64,000 nucleotides of DNA from Cytobacillus sp. S13-E01 (GCF_029193815.1 NZ_JARFVC010000018.1:1-64000), one strand, 5' to 3'; positions 36,852 to 49,500 are shown, counted from the stretch's first letter. A program made the numbers and translations. The notes: generated from the letters alone by a model not told the origin.

Positions 36852-37325
36852 TTATGTGAACAAATTATAAATCTTCATCGCAAAATATGCTATTCCTGCA
36901 CCAATTAGTGGACCTACCGCAACCCCATTAAATAGAGCTACTGCAATAATTGTCCCAAATACAAGTGCTGCAGTAATATGGGGGTCATCTGCTAAAAGCT
37001 GGATTCCACTTTTTGCAATAATGGCTACTGCAATTCCCGATGCTAAAGCTATCCATGCAAAAGATGATTTCATCGCTTCTGTTAATTGTTTGAAACCAAT
37101 TTCTCCAGTCGCAATTGGTACTAGCACAGCAATCGTAATAAGGGTCACACCCCAATGAATACCCTTACTTTGTAAATAAGGAAATATCTTTGAATCCAAT
37201 CCCATCCACTTCAACAATAATAATACCGATCCTGCAATTATTATTGATTGATTCTTACCGATGACTCCAATCGCTAGCAACACTATAAGAAACAATGTGG
37301 CTTGACTAATCAAGGTCTTCTTCAT
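36852..37325 (-). CDS. ytwI: DUF441 membrane protein YtwI
   Basis: Membrane protein of 157 residues with about five hydrophobic helices, rich in Ile, Ala and Gly. Family segments are IGKNQSIIIAGSVLLLLKWM and LADDPHITAALVFGTIIAVA. The function is unknown. It is divergent from ytvI, with 149 bases between them, and convergent with nothing: it reads in the same direction as citZ and lies behind it in the B. subtilis order. Confidence 0.9.
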   Translation of the reverse strand: MKKTLISQATLFLIVLLAIGVIGKNQSIIIAGSVLLLLKWMGLDSKIFPYLQSKGIHWGVTLITIAVLVPIATGEIGFKQLTEAMKSSFAWIALASGIAVAIIAKSGIQLLADDPHITAALVFGTIIAVALFNGVAVGPLIGAGIAYFAMKIYNLFT

Positions 37326-37474
37326 CCTTCCTATGTGTAACCTCTATATCGTACCATATATATGATTTTTTCTCCACGAATTGTGCTTTAGTTTAGGAAA
37401 TACACTAACTACTTTCCATAATTTACATGAGCATGTAGAATAAGGATAAGCATAACTTTACAGGAGGGCTGAGA

Positions 37475-38593
37475 TTGAATAGACAACATCTTTATAGTAC
37501 TCTTAGGTTTTTAGTAGTCGTTATTTTAATTATTGTAGGGTTTATTACGCTTTATTTTATTTCCACAGTTACATATCCTTTTATTATTGCACTTTTGATA
37601 GCATTTATAATGAATCCATTAGTTAACTTTTTCCAGATAAAAGGAAAAATGCCAAGAGCACTAGCCGTCTTTTTAGCATTAATATTAGTATTTGCACTTA
37701 TTGCAGGTTTTTTAACGTTACTAATAGCTGAAATCATAGCAGGTGCAAATTATTTAGCAAATGTAGTCCCATCGCATTTTGAAAAGCTAGTAGTTTATAT
37801 AGAACAAATCATAACAGCGCAAATTATACCATTCTATAATCAACTTACTAACCTTTTCAATAACTTAGAAACAGGTCAGCAGACAACAATCGTTGATAAT
37901 ATCCAAAATGTAGGCACATCTGTAGCAACTAATGTTGGGCAGTTTATTCAAACTATATTACAAAATATCCCCAATGTACTTGGTTGGCTTCCAAATGCTG
38001 CTACCGTTATTATTTTCTCTCTTTTAGCAACGTTTTTTATCAGCAAGGATTGGGAACGCTTATTAAAAATCGGAAGAAAAGTATTACCTGCTAAAGCACG
38101 AAATTCAGGAAAAACCGTTTTCGCGGATTTACAAAAAGCATTATTCGGCTTTATCCGAGCTCAAGCAACATTAATCTCAATCACAACCGTAATCGTCTTA
38201 ATTGGTTTATTGGTGCTACGTGTAGACTATGCGATTACTATCGCACTGTTAATAGGAGTAGTCGATATTCTCCCTTACTTAGGCACAGGGCTTGTCTTTG
38301 TGCCATGGATTATCTATTCAGCTTTAAGTGGCGATGTTCAACTCGCAATAGGTCTAGGTGTTCTCTATTTAATTGTTATTGTACAAAGACAGGTAATGGA
38401 GCCAAAAATATTATCTTCAAGTATAGGGTTAGATCCTTTAGCTACACTTATTGCATTGTTTGTAGGATTTAAACTAATCGGCTTTTTAGGCCTTATTGTT
38501 GGTCCGGTTATACTAGTGATAATTAAAACATTAAATTCAGCCGGTGTATTTAAAGATATTTGGAGCTTTATTATTGATAAAAAGACAGTATAG
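37475..38593 (+). CDS. ytvI: sporulation integral membrane protein YtvI (AI-2E transporter family)
   Basis: Member of the UPF0118/AI-2E exporter family, 372 residues with about eight membrane helices. It starts with a TTG at 37475, seven bases behind GGAGG. Typical pieces are PFIIALLIAFIMNPLVNFFQ at the N-terminus and GVVDILPYLGTGLVFVPWII and SIGLDPLATLIALFVGFKLI near the C-terminus. It is annotated as a sporulation protein in B. subtilis; the transported molecule is unknown. It has its own unit on the plus strand and converges with fxsA. Confidence 0.92.
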   Translation: MNRQHLYSTLRFLVVVILIIVGFITLYFISTVTYPFIIALLIAFIMNPLVNFFQIKGKMPRALAVFLALILVFALIAGFLTLLIAEIIAGANYLANVVPSHFEKLVVYIEQIITAQIIPFYNQLTNLFNNLETGQQTTIVDNIQNVGTSVATNVGQFIQTILQNIPNVLGWLPNAATVIIFSLLATFFISKDWERLLKIGRKVLPAKARNSGKTVFADLQKALFGFIRAQATLISITTVIVLIGLLVLRVDYAITIALLIGVVDILPYLGTGLVFVPWIIYSALSGDVQLAIGLGVLYLIVIVQRQVMEPKILSSSIGLDPLATLIALFVGFKLIGFLGLIVGPVILVIIKTLNSAGVFKDIWSFIIDKKTV

Positions 38594-38595
38594 GA

Positions 38596-38637
38596 AAAAG
38601 CCTTAACGTGATGCTGAATACGTTAAGGCTTTTTTCT
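38596..38637. terminator. bidirectional terminator between ytvI and fxsA
   Basis: AAAAAGCCTTAACGT and ACGTTAAGGCTTTTTT form a strong stem with A and T tracts, shared by the two convergent genes. Confidence 0.88.
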
Positions 38638-38639
38638 AT

Positions 38640-39029
38640 CTATCTTCTTATTATTGTAAATTGTCCGTTATTAATCATACGTTGAATGATTTTACCGATA
38701 AATGGCTTGATAGTATTTCTAGTTGCTGGGAACAAAAGAAAGAATCCGATTGAATCTGTGATAAATCCAGGTGTTAATAATAGCGTTCCACCAACTAATA
38801 CACACATTCCATCTATTATTGCATATCCAGGCATTTGGCCATAATGCATATCTTCTCTGGCTTTACGAATTACTTCAAGACCTTGTTTTTTTGCCAACCA
38901 TGCTCCTAACACACCAGTTGCTATAATTAATAATAGTGTAGGCCATACACCTAGCGTATTACCTGAAAGAATCAATAGCCCAATTTCCATTGCCGGAACA
39001 ATAATAATTAAAGCAAATAATATTCGCAT
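38640..39029 (-). CDS. fxsA: FxsA family membrane protein
   Basis: Small membrane protein of 129 residues from the ATG at 39029 (ribosome site AGGGGGAG); the frame to 39137 adds an unlikely N-terminus. It has the FxsA pattern: VPAMEIGLLILSGNTLG, LLIIATGVLGAWLAKKQGLE and LLLTPGFITDSIGFFLLFPA. E. coli FxsA affects exclusion of phage T7 when overproduced; the role in bacilli (YtzA) is unknown. It lies behind pyk, with repeat copy 5 between. Confidence 0.92.
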   Translation of the reverse strand: MRILFALIIIVPAMEIGLLILSGNTLGVWPTLLLIIATGVLGAWLAKKQGLEVIRKAREDMHYGQMPGYAIIDGMCVLVGGTLLLTPGFITDSIGFFLLFPATRNTIKPFIGKIIQRMINNGQFTIIRR

Positions 39030-39240
39030 CAACTTACTCCCCCTAACAGGATGTAATGATATAACAGATTTTCCGTCTATTACATTAAGAAACAGCTGAA
39101 AAAAACGGGATATTATGGTAAAAAAATGAATTTTCATATATATATAACTAGAAAATTAGTTCCTTGTCCTTATTATATGTCCTCAACGCAAAAAAGAGAA
39201 GGAATCCCCCTCTTTTTCCTAATATCAGAAAGAATTTATA

Positions 39241-39456
39241 TGTGAAAGCATAAAATTTTGTATCCAGTTTTAGTGTCTAGCTCCAGGCGCCATCGGACCT
39301 GAGGTCATAAGCCATTTCCTTTAAGAAGGAAAAACCACCTTCTTGAATAAACCGTCTTATGCTTGACTTGCATAGGATGTGCTGATGTCGATGTTCGCCA
39401 CAGGACGTGGCGGGTTTTAATCGACGCGCCGATAAGCGGGCGCCCTGCGCTTTTGT
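39241..39456 (-). repeat. dispersed hairpin repeat, copy 5 (long form, inverted)
   Basis: Same modules as the other copies but on the opposite strand: the right tail at 39241, GAGCTAGACACTAAAACTGG (minus strand), the optional GTCGATTAAAACCCGCCACG module at about 39395-39425 and the left end GCGCAGGGCGCCCG at 39440-39456. It ends 7 bases from the pyk stop codon. Confidence 0.9.
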
Positions 39457-39462
39457 AAATCC

Positions 39463-41223
39463 CTATAATACGCTCGCATGCCCTTCATAAATAATACCAC
39501 GAGAAGCATCAACTGTTATGTCTTGACCATCCTGTATTACAGTTGTCGCATTTTCTACCCCAACGATAACAGGAATACCAAGACTTAAGCCCACAACAGC
39601 CGCATGACTTGTTAGGCCACCCTCTTCTGTAATTAGTGCAGAAGCCTTTTCTAGTGCTCTCATCATGTCACGGTCTGTTCCAACAGTAACCAATATTGCA
39701 CCATTTGTCATTTTTTGGTTGGCTTCATCACCCGAATTAGCAATAACTGCCTTTCCGTATGCCGTTTTTCGACCGATACCTTGACCCTTCACAATTACAT
39801 CACCAACCACATGAATTTTCATAAGGTTAGTTGTGCCGGTTTCACCAACTGGTACTCCGGCAGTAATCACAACTAAATCCCCTGGTGTTATGATGCCAGA
39901 TAGCAAGCCTTCCTGAACAGCGATATCGAGCATTTCATCTGTTGAGGTAGCCTGACGTCCAGCTCTAGGATAAACTCCCCAGGCTAAAGCTAGTTTTCTT
40001 GATGCAGACTGGCTTGCTGTAACTGCAACTATCGGTGCCTTTGGTCGATATTTTGAAATCATTTTAGCGGTGTGACCACTTTGTGTAGGCGTTATGATCG
40101 CTGAAACATCTAGATTTAAAGCTGTGTGAGCAACGGATTGCCCAATAGCATCAGTAATTGTTATCCCACTTTGTTTACTACGTGTAGATAACATGTTACG
40201 GTACTCAAGTGCCTGCTCTGCACGTGAAGCAATATTGTGCATTGTTTGAACTGCCTCTACTGGATATGACCCCGCAGCTGTTTCACCAGATAACATTATT
40301 GCATCAGTACCATCAAAGATTGCATTTGCAACATCACTTGCCTCTGCACGGGTTGGACGTGGATTACGCTGCATCGAGTCTAACATTTGCGTTGCAGTTA
40401 TCACCGGCTTGCCCAGTGCATTACATTTTTTTATTAACTCTTTTTGCACTAATGGAACTTCTTCAGCTGGTATTTCGACACCGAGATCACCACGAGCTAC
40501 CATTAACCCATCTGAAACTTCTAGAATCTCATCGATATTATCTACACCTTCTTGATTCTCAATCTTAGGAATAATTTCTATGTGGGAAGCATTGTGCCTC
40601 TCTAGTAGTTCACGGATTTCTAATACGTCTTGGGCCCTACGTACAAATGAAGCAGCTATAAAATCGACGCCTTGCTCAATACCAAACTTTATATCACTTG
40701 CATCTTTTTCTGTAATTCCTGGTAAGTTAACTTTAACTCCGGGTACATTTACACCTTTTTTATTCTTTAAAGTTCCACTATTTAATATCTTAGTTGTGAT
40801 TTCGCCTTTACCTTTATCAACCGAAATAACTTCTAACCCAATTAAGCCATCATCTAATAAGATTTTTGATCCAACATGAACATCTTCTATTAACCCTGAG
40901 TATGTAATTGAAAACTTATTCGGAGTACCAACTACTTCTTTCATAGAAAGAATAATTTCTGAACCTTCTTGTAGTTCTATCGCACCGCCCTCCATTGTAT
41001 GGGTCCTAATCTCCGGACCTTTTGTATCAAGTAAGATAGCAACAGTATTACCTGTTTTTTCAGCTGCTTCACGAATATTTTTAATTCTCGCTCCATGTTC
41101 TTCAAAGTCACCATGTGAGAAATTAAGCCGAGCAACATTTAGGCCTACTTCCATCAATTTTGCTAGCATGTCAATACTTTCGCTAGCAGGACCTATCGTA
41201 CAAACTATTTTCGTTTTTCTCAT
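39463..41223 (-). CDS. pyk: pyruvate kinase with C-terminal PEP-utilising domain
   Basis: Last step of glycolysis, PEP to pyruvate with ATP formation. It has 586 residues, the Bacillus long form. Active-site pieces: [42 protein letters not shown] and [20 protein letters not shown]. After the allosteric domain (about 350-470) comes the extra domain with [20 protein letters not shown], related to the phosphohistidine domain of PEP synthase. It lies 47 bases behind pfkA, as in B. subtilis pfkA-pyk. Confidence 0.98.
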   Translation of the reverse strand: MRKTKIVCTIGPASESIDMLAKLMEVGLNVARLNFSHGDFEEHGARIKNIREAAEKTGNTVAILLDTKGPEIRTHTMEGGAIELQEGSEIILSMKEVVGTPNKFSITYSGLIEDVHVGSKILLDDGLIGLEVISVDKGKGEITTKILNSGTLKNKKGVNVPGVKVNLPGITEKDASDIKFGIEQGVDFIAASFVRRAQDVLEIRELLERHNASHIEIIPKIENQEGVDNIDEILEVSDGLMVARGDLGVEIPAEEVPLVQKELIKKCNALGKPVITATQMLDSMQRNPRPTRAEASDVANAIFDGTDAIMLSGETAAGSYPVEAVQTMHNIASRAEQALEYRNMLSTRSKQSGITITDAIGQSVAHTALNLDVSAIITPTQSGHTAKMISKYRPKAPIVAVTASQSASRKLALAWGVYPRAGRQATSTDEMLDIAVQEGLLSGIITPGDLVVITAGVPVGETGTTNLMKIHVVGDVIVKGQGIGRKTAYGKAVIANSGDEANQKMTNGAILVTVGTDRDMMRALEKASALITEEGGLTSHAAVVGLSLGIPVIVGVENATTVIQDGQDITVDASRGIIYEGHASVL

Positions 41224-41248
41224 TCTAAATTTCCTCCTACATCAATAA

Positions 41249-41262
41249 TGGAAACGATTCCA
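41249..41262. promoter_or_regulatory. palindrome in the pfkA-pyk gap
   Basis: TGGAAACGATTCCA is a perfect dyad (TGGAA...TTCCA) and fits the CcpA box except for two W positions. It lies between the pfkA stop and the pyk start. Confidence 0.35.
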
Positions 41263-41270
41263 TGTCCTTA

Positions 41271-42308
<1,038 letters not shown>

Positions 42309-42485
42309 CTACAGTATTTTTAACATAACATGAAGAATTATTGAAAACAATAGAAAACATGTGAATTTACAATGAAACTATGTTGCAGAATTTTCATTTC
42401 TTTTATGTATTGTTTCTTAAAGCTTCTAAATCTATTACAGCAGGATGTAAGTTCAATTTTCGGTTACACTATATCCCTGCATATA

Positions 42486-42538
42486 CGCAAAAAAGAGAAC
42501 GTGCACCCTACCATTGGAAGATTGCACGTTCTGCTATT
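42486..42538 (-). terminator. accDA terminator
   Basis: Minus strand AGAACGTGCA ... TGCACGTTCT with a T run (CTTTTTTGCG), directly behind the accA stop. Confidence 0.88.
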
Positions 42539-42540
42539 TA

Positions 42541-43518
42541 TTACTGAACACTACTATATTCGTTGACAGTTTGATATTGACCAATCGATTTAAACTTCTC
42601 ATAACGATGCTTAACTAACTCCTCTTTCTCCATTTTACATAATGTTGAAATCGACTGTTTTAGAATCCCATCAATAAAGGCTGCTTGTGCTTCGACATCT
42701 TTATGAGCACCACCTTTTACTTCTGGAATAATTTCATCAATTACTCCAAGTTCTTTTAAATCAGGTGCAGTGATTTTCATCGTTTCAGCTGCTTTTTTAG
42801 CAAGTCCTGCATCCTTCCATAGAAGTGCTGCAGCACCCTCAGGAGAAATAACAGAATATGTAGAGTTTTCAAGCATGTGGATGTGATTGCCAACCCCAAG
42901 CGCAAGTGCACCACCACTTCCACCTTCCCCGATAACAATACAGACAACAGGGACAGATAATCCAGCCATTTCAAATAAATTTTTCGCAATTGCTTCACTT
43001 TGTCCACGTTCTTCTGCTGCTTTACCAGGATATGCTCCTTTAGTATCAATAAAACAAATAATTGGACGATTGAATTTCTCAGCTTGTTTCATAAGTCGTA
43101 AAGCTTTTCGATATCCTTCTGGATGTGGCATTCCGAAATTACGGCGAATATTCTCTTTCGTATCTTTACCACGCTGATGACCGATTACAGTCACTGGTAG
43201 CCCTCTATATTTAGCTATACCACTAACAATTGCTTCATCATCACCATAAAATCGATCACCATGACATTCTAAAAAATCTGTGAACAACCGCCCTATATAG
43301 TCAAGCGTAGTAGGACGTTCTGGATGCCGAGCAAATTGCACCCGATCCCATGGCTTCATATTCCCATAAATCTCGTTTTCTAATTTTAATAATCTACTTT
43401 CTAATTTTTCTATCTCATCAGATAAATCAACATCTGCATTCTTAGTATACTCTCTTAGTTCTGAGATTTTTTTACGTAGCTCTATGACCGGGCGCTCAAA
43501 TTCTAATTCTCCTACCAC
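42541..43518 (-). CDS. accA: acetyl-CoA carboxylase carboxyltransferase subunit alpha
   Basis: Half of the carboxyltransferase that moves CO2 from biotin to acetyl-CoA to give malonyl-CoA for fatty acid synthesis. It has 325 residues. The N-terminal helix pair ([14 protein letters not shown]) is followed by the crotonase-like core with [20 protein letters not shown] and [20 protein letters not shown]. Its start overlaps the accD stop by 7 bases, which suggests coupled synthesis of the two subunits. Confidence 0.98.
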   Translation of the reverse strand: MVGELEFERPVIELRKKISELREYTKNADVDLSDEIEKLESRLLKLENEIYGNMKPWDRVQFARHPERPTTLDYIGRLFTDFLECHGDRFYGDDEAIVSGIAKYRGLPVTVIGHQRGKDTKENIRRNFGMPHPEGYRKALRLMKQAEKFNRPIICFIDTKGAYPGKAAEERGQSEAIAKNLFEMAGLSVPVVCIVIGEGGSGGALALGVGNHIHMLENSTYSVISPEGAAALLWKDAGLAKKAAETMKITAPDLKELGVIDEIIPEVKGGAHKDVEAQAAFIDGILKQSISTLCKMEKEELVKHRYEKFKSIGQYQTVNEYSSVQ

Positions 43519-44375
43519 TGCAATTCACCTCCAGGCTGGTGTATATCTAGAACATTCGTAAGAGTATCCTTTAAATTCTCTCTGTGAATAACTGCATCTA
43601 ATTGTCCATGCTTCAACAAAAATTCAGCAGTTTGGAAGTCAGCAGGTAATTCTTCACGAATTGTCTGCTCAATAATTCTTCTTCCTGCAAATCCAATAAG
43701 GGCACCAGGCTCTGCAAAATTATAATCTCCCAACGATGCAAAACTTGCAGATACACCACCAGTTGTTGGGTGTGTCATTACTGAAATGATTAACAACCCT
43801 TGTTCACTGTGCATTTTGAGTGCAGAACTAGTTTTTGCCATCTGCATCAGGCTTAGGACACCTTCTTGCATTCTAGCTCCACCTGAAGCTGTAAAAATAA
43901 TAAAAGGCACACGTAACTCAGTAGCTTTTTCTATTGCCCTTGTAATTTTTTCACCAACGACTGAACCCATACTTCCCATACGGAAACTTGAATCCATTAT
44001 AGCTAGCACTGCATTAAAGCCGTTTATTTTGCCATTGCCTGTAACGACAGCTTCGTTGATAGTTGTTTTTTTGCGATCCTTTTCCAACTTCTCAAGATAA
44101 TCCGGAAAACCAAGTGGGTTTTCTGAAATCATCTCACTATCGTATTCAATGAATGAATCCTCATCTAGTAAACTTTGAAGCCTATCATAAGCTGTCATTT
44201 GATGATGAAAATGACAGTTCATACAAACTCGTAAATTTTTATTCAATTCCTTTGTATACATTATCTTTTTGCAGTTTGGACATTTGGTCATTATCCCCTC
44301 AGGTACATCTTGCTTTGCCTGTTCAGATGGAATCGATGCATACTTTTTTTTCTTTACAAATAAATCCTTTAGCAA
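43512..44375 (-). CDS. accD: acetyl-CoA carboxylase carboxyltransferase subunit beta
   Basis: Beta half of the carboxyltransferase. It starts with a TTG at 44375, seven bases behind GGGAGG, giving [18 protein letters not shown] as in other bacilli; the longer frame to 44402 is rejected. It has 287 residues. The four-Cys zinc ribbon is KCPNCKK...CMNCHFHH (about 31-55), and the catalytic core has [15 protein letters not shown] and [16 protein letters not shown]. It is the first gene of accDA and lies downstream of the GntR-type regulator and malic enzyme. Confidence 0.97.
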   Translation of the reverse strand: MLKDLFVKKKKYASIPSEQAKQDVPEGIMTKCPNCKKIMYTKELNKNLRVCMNCHFHHQMTAYDRLQSLLDEDSFIEYDSEMISENPLGFPDYLEKLEKDRKKTTINEAVVTGNGKINGFNAVLAIMDSSFRMGSMGSVVGEKITRAIEKATELRVPFIIFTASGGARMQEGVLSLMQMAKTSSALKMHSEQGLLIISVMTHPTTGGVSASFASLGDYNFAEPGALIGFAGRRIIEQTIREELPADFQTAEFLLKHGQLDAVIHRENLKDTLTNVLDIHQPGGELQW

Positions 44376-44503
44376 GCAGAAACCTCCCTTACTTATTAGC
44401 AATCTTTAGACGTAGTCCACTTAGAAACGGTGACTAGCGTTATTTTAAGTTAACATTACTTTAACGAAAAACGGCCAAACTTTTTGTTGAAATATGTCAC
44501 AAG

Positions 44504-45127
44504 CTATTCGACAATTTCAGTGATTGCAATTTGATCATAGACATTTAATGCTTTATTTACATCTTTGATAGCTAACGCACTCACTATGTTATGGTAATCT
44601 ACTCTATTATTTATTGGTTTATCAACATCTTGAATAACGTTGAAATATTCACTAATGACCTGCCAAATTCGTATAAATAGCTGATTATTAGTAATTTCAG
44701 CTATCGCCCTAAAAAAGTGGTGACGAGTGCATGTTTCTAGCTCAATTTGTTTTGTTAAATTTTTAATCTGTTCAAATGTAATTCGTTCACAAGCTAACGT
44801 TATACAATTTCGTTCAATCATATATTTTGTTTCTATTAAGTCTTTTTTAACTTTAACATCTTGTAAAATGAACGTACCTAGAACTTGAACGAGTTGGTGG
44901 TCACCAAAATTCTTTATATAGGTTCCTTCGCCTCGCCTCGTTTCAATAATTCCCAATAATTCCAACGAACGGAGTGCTTCCCGAACAGACGACCGGCCTA
45001 CATTAAGTCGATCTGAGAGCTCGCGTTCAGAAGGGATTTTATCACCAGCAACAAGTCCATCTTCTTCAACAATTGAACGTATTTGTTTTAAAATTTCAAT
45101 ATAGACCTTTGAGTTTGAAGAAGTCAC
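44504..45127 (-). CDS. GntR-family (FadR/FCD type) transcriptional regulator
   Basis: DNA-binding regulator of 207 residues. The winged helix-turn-helix is clear: KIPSERELSDRLNVGRSSVR, then EALRSLELLGIIETRRGEGT. The C-terminal helical FCD effector domain is somewhat short but keeps metal-site-like His residues (HHFFRAIAEITNNQLF). It begins 9 bases behind the malic enzyme gene and precedes accDA, so it may control one or both in response to an organic acid or acyl-CoA. The effector is unknown. B. subtilis lacks this gene at this place. Confidence 0.85.
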   Translation of the reverse strand: MTSSNSKVYIEILKQIRSIVEEDGLVAGDKIPSERELSDRLNVGRSSVREALRSLELLGIIETRRGEGTYIKNFGDHQLVQVLGTFILQDVKVKKDLIETKYMIERNCITLACERITFEQIKNLTKQIELETCTRHHFFRAIAEITNNQLFIRIWQVISEYFNVIQDVDKPINNRVDYHNIVSALAIKDVNKALNVYDQIAITEIVE

Positions 45128-45136
45128 TTATTACAA

Positions 45137-46375
45137 TCACTCACCTTTTCCGATAATAGCTAAACGTCTTGTCTTCTCGGCAACATCTTCTGGATTTACT
45201 TGAATTCTTGCAACTCCTGTTTCCATTGCTGCCTTCGCCACCCCTGCTGCAACTGCTGGAGCTACACGAGCATCAAATGGACCAGGAATGACATAGTCTG
45301 CATTTAACTCTTCATCTGAAACCAAGCTTGCTATAGCTTCTACTGCAGCAATTTTCATCTGCTCATTAATATGTGTTGCCCGCACATCTAGTGCCCCTCT
45401 AAAAATCCCTGGAAAAGCTAGAACATTATTAACCTGGTTTGGAAAGTCAGATCTACCTGTTCCAACAACCTTTGCACCTGCTGCTTTTGCATCTTCAGGC
45501 ATAATTTCCGGGTTTGGGTTTGCCATCGCAAAAATGATTGGATCAGGGTTCATACTATCAACCATCTCAGGAGTAAGTGCTCCTTCGACCGACACACCGA
45601 TAAACACATCCGCACCCTTAATTACATCCTCTAGTGAACCCTCAACTTGAGCACTGTTTGTATATTTAGCAACCTCAGCTTTAACTGAATTCATTCCAAA
45701 TGGTCTTCCCTCGTAAATAGCTCCTTTTGAGTCACACATAATAATATCGCGTACTCCATAACGATATAATAGCTTAATAATCGCAATTCCTGCTGCGCCT
45801 GCACCATTTGCGATAACTTTAATATCAGACATTTTTTTATCAACCAATTTTAAAGCATTAACTAGGCCAGCGACTGTAACAATCGCTGTACCGTGTTGAT
45901 CATCATGAAAAATTGGTATATTGGTTTCCTTTTTTAGGCGTTCTTCAATCACAAAACAATTTGGTGCGGCAATATCTTCGAGATTTACCCCACCAAAAGT
46001 AGGTTCTAATAACTTGACCGTTTCAATTATTTTCTCTACGTCCGTAGTATTTAGGCATATTGGGAAGGCATCTACACCCGCAAAACTTTTAAAAAGTACA
46101 GCTTTTCCTTCCATTACTGGTAGGGCTGCTTCAGGACCAATATTTCCGAGTCCCAAAACTGCTGTTCCATCAGAAACAACAGCAACCATATTACCCTTCA
46201 TTGTATAATCATATACTTTATTTTTGTCATCATAGATTGCTTTACACGGCTCAGCTACTCCTGGTGAGTATGCTAAACTCAAATCTTTTGCATTTCGAAC
46301 AGGTACTTTTGACTTAGATTCTAACTTCCCTTTATTAACGAAGTGCATATGTAGAGCTTCTTCACGTAGGGTCAT
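45137..46375 (-). CDS. ytsJ: NAD(P)-dependent malic enzyme
   Basis: Oxidative decarboxylation of malate to pyruvate, 412 residues. Active-site pieces: YSPGVAEPCKAI, VVSDGTAVLGLGNIGPEAAL and CLNTTDVEKIIETVKLLEPT, and metal-binding acids in GGVNLEDIAAPNCFVIEE and FHDDQHGTAIVTVAGLVNAL. The nucleotide motif is VIANGAGAAGIAI. The B. subtilis counterpart YtsJ prefers NADP. It lies upstream of the GntR-type gene and downstream of dnaE. Confidence 0.96.
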   Translation of the reverse strand: MTLREEALHMHFVNKGKLESKSKVPVRNAKDLSLAYSPGVAEPCKAIYDDKNKVYDYTMKGNMVAVVSDGTAVLGLGNIGPEAALPVMEGKAVLFKSFAGVDAFPICLNTTDVEKIIETVKLLEPTFGGVNLEDIAAPNCFVIEERLKKETNIPIFHDDQHGTAIVTVAGLVNALKLVDKKMSDIKVIANGAGAAGIAIIKLLYRYGVRDIIMCDSKGAIYEGRPFGMNSVKAEVAKYTNSAQVEGSLEDVIKGADVFIGVSVEGALTPEMVDSMNPDPIIFAMANPNPEIMPEDAKAAGAKVVGTGRSDFPNQVNNVLAFPGIFRGALDVRATHINEQMKIAAVEAIASLVSDEELNADYVIPGPFDARVAPAVAAGVAKAAMETGVARIQVNPEDVAEKTRRLAIIGKGE

Positions 46376-46511
46376 TTTGGTTTCACTCCTTATTTAAATA
46401 GAAAAATTATGCTACTGCAAAATTATTTTCCAATTATGTTCAATTCTTGCAATGGTGGTCTGACCACGTCAACATCTTTACAATATAACATAATCACACT
46501 TTATGTAAAGA

Positions 46512-49500
46512 TTAATGTTTTTTTAATACAACATTTTCTTGTCCTAATAGTTCTTTTAATTTTAGTAAACATTGCTCGCTACCTAGTACCCAATACTCTT
46601 TCTGTAGCCTATAGGTTTTTTGTTCATCACCATAATAGATAAGTACGGGAATATTTCCTTTGTCCTTTTTTAAAATAAGTTGCACTTCCTTTATAGTTGT
46701 ACTCTCTTGTTTATGTTTTGTTTCTATTTTTAAATATAGTGCTGAGTTTTCTACCTTTGGAATTTGAATTTCATCTATTGGTGTGACATTTTTAATGATT
46801 AACTGTCCACGATTGTCTCGACGTATGTCATAGTTTCCTTCTACAAGGAGAATCGCTCCCTTTTTTAAATGTAAAGAAAACCTTTTATAGATAGCAGGAA
46901 ATGCGACAGCTTCAATCTCACCCGATTCATCACTTAACGTGAGAAATGCCATGACCTCACCTTTTTTTGTACGAATTGTTCGTTCATTCGTAATGTACAC
47001 TCCTGTTTTAACAGCTGAATTAAATTTTGATGGTATTAAATTATTAATTAACTTCGCATATACTTTCTCAAAAATTTGCTTATATGGTGTTGTTGGATGA
47101 CTTGATAAATAAAAACCCAGCGCCTCTTTTTCTAATTTCAGCCTTATTTCAGGTAAAAAAGATTCAACATTAATATATTTTGGCTTTAAGGTAAATTCAT
47201 CATTTATAAATAAGTCAAACTGGCCATCCTCACTTGGTCGGACCAAATCTGCATGTTCAATTGCTAAATCAAGACTTGCAAATAGTGTAGACCTTTCTTC
47301 GCCAAATTCGTCAAAAGCACCTGAAGCGACTAACATTTCTAACGTTTTCCTGTTCACATTCTTCATCGAGGTTCTTATACAAAAGTCAAACAAATCAGTA
47401 TACCGCTTTGTTTGACGAACATTGATAATCTCTCTTAATGCAGCAGCACCCACACTCTTAATGGCAGCTAGACTAAAGCGAATTTTAGCTTCTTCAACAG
47501 TAAATGGATAAAGACTTTTATTAATTGACGGTGGTAGTATTACCAGCCCCTTTTGTTTAGCCTCTCGAATATACTGCGAAATTTTATCCTCATTTCCTAT
47601 TACACTTGTTAGAAGAGCTGCTGTAAAAGAAAGGGGATAATTTGCCTTTAAATAGGCAAGTTGATATGCAATCACACTATATGCAACAGCATGGCTTCGA
47701 TTAAAGCCATAATTTGCAAACCGAACGATCAAATCGTATATTGAATTTGCAATACTCTCGCTATACCCCTTATTTAAACAACCATTGACAAAATGCTCAC
47801 GTTCCTGGTCAAGTACTTCCTTCTTTTTTTTACTTACAGCCCTTCGTAAAAGGTCTGCCTCACCTAATGAGAAGCCAGCCATTTGAGAAGCAATTTGCAT
47901 AATTTGTTCTTGATAAATTATAACACCATAGGTCTTACTCAAAACAGGTTCAAGGTCTGGGTGAGGATATACAACTGGCTTTTTTCCATGCTTGCGTTCT
48001 ACATAGGTTGGAATATTCTCCATAGGGCCAGGACGATATAGTGCATTGACAGCAACGATATCTTCCAAATCATTAGGTTTTAAATCTTCAAGTACCTTTC
48101 TCATTCCACTAGACTCTAGTTGAAATATACCAGTTGTGTCACCACTACCTAGAAGCTGAAAGGTTTTTTCGTCGTTAAATGGAATTGATGACAAGTTAAT
48201 TTTTTTTCGTGTTTCTCGATTAATAAGTGACATAATGTTATCTAGTATCGTTAAATTACGCAACCCGAGAAAGTCCATTTTTAATAATCCTATTTCCTCC
48301 AAAACTTCCATTGGATACTGTGTTAAATAGACATCATTATGCCCTTCTTGAATTGGAATTAGATTGGTTAATGGTTGCTCACTTATGACAACCCCTGCGG
48401 CATGTGTTGACGTGTGACGTGGAAGTCCTTCTAATTTAATTGCAGTCTCATAGATTTTTTTTGCAAGTGTAGAACCTTCCATATATTCTTTTAATGAGCT
48501 TGATTCCTCATACGCTTGTTTAAGAGTGATCCCTGGCCTAGCAGGTATTAGCTTAGCTAGATAATCTGCCTCTTTCGGAGAAATACCCATTACTCGGCCA
48601 ATGTCACGAAGAACCGCTCGCGCCGCTAGCGTTCCAAATGTAATGATTTGTGCAACATGTAGTTCTCCATATTTAGTAGCAACATATTTTATTAATTCAT
48701 CTCTTCGATTATCAGGAAAATCGATGTCAATATCCGGCATCGAAATTCGCTCTGGGTTCAAAAATCGTTCAAACAGAAGATTATGCTTGAGTGGATCAAC
48801 ATCTGTTATTCTTAATACAAAAGCAACCAAAGACCCAGCCGCAGATCCTCGACCTGGTCCTGTCATAATTCTGTTTGAATGAGCATATCTCATAAAGTCC
48901 CAAACAATCAGAAAATAGTCACTAAAATTCATTTTTTTGATAATGTCTAGTTCATAAAAGAGTCTCTCCTGATAATTGGAAGTATAATCACCACACCTTG
49001 CCTCTAAGCCTTTCATACAGAGCGCAGTTAAGTATTCATCTGTGTTTTCTCCATCTTGTAACGGAAACTTCGGTAGTGCCATTTTTCCGAATTCTATTTC
49101 TACGTTACAGTAGTTTGAAATATGAATGGTTTGTTCAAGAGCATCTGGGGTACTCGAAAATAACTCTACCATTGCAGAAGGTGATTTTATATAATATTGG
49201 TCACTTGGGAGTGTTTTACGATCATCATCTGAAAGTTTAGTTCCATTTTTAATAGATAAGAGACATTCATGAGCAAAGGAGTCAGAGTTTTCTAGATAAT
49301 AAACATCGTTAGTCACCACAAGCTTTATATTGTATTCTTTGGCAAGTGCGATAACCTTGTCATTTAATGTAGTTTCCTCAATTAACCCATGGTTTTGTAG
49401 GGATAGAAAAAAACCTTTCGTTCCAAAAATATTTTTGAAGCCTGTTAATATTTTTACTGCTTCTTCTTCATTTTCACGTAATAAATGCTGTTCAATTTCT

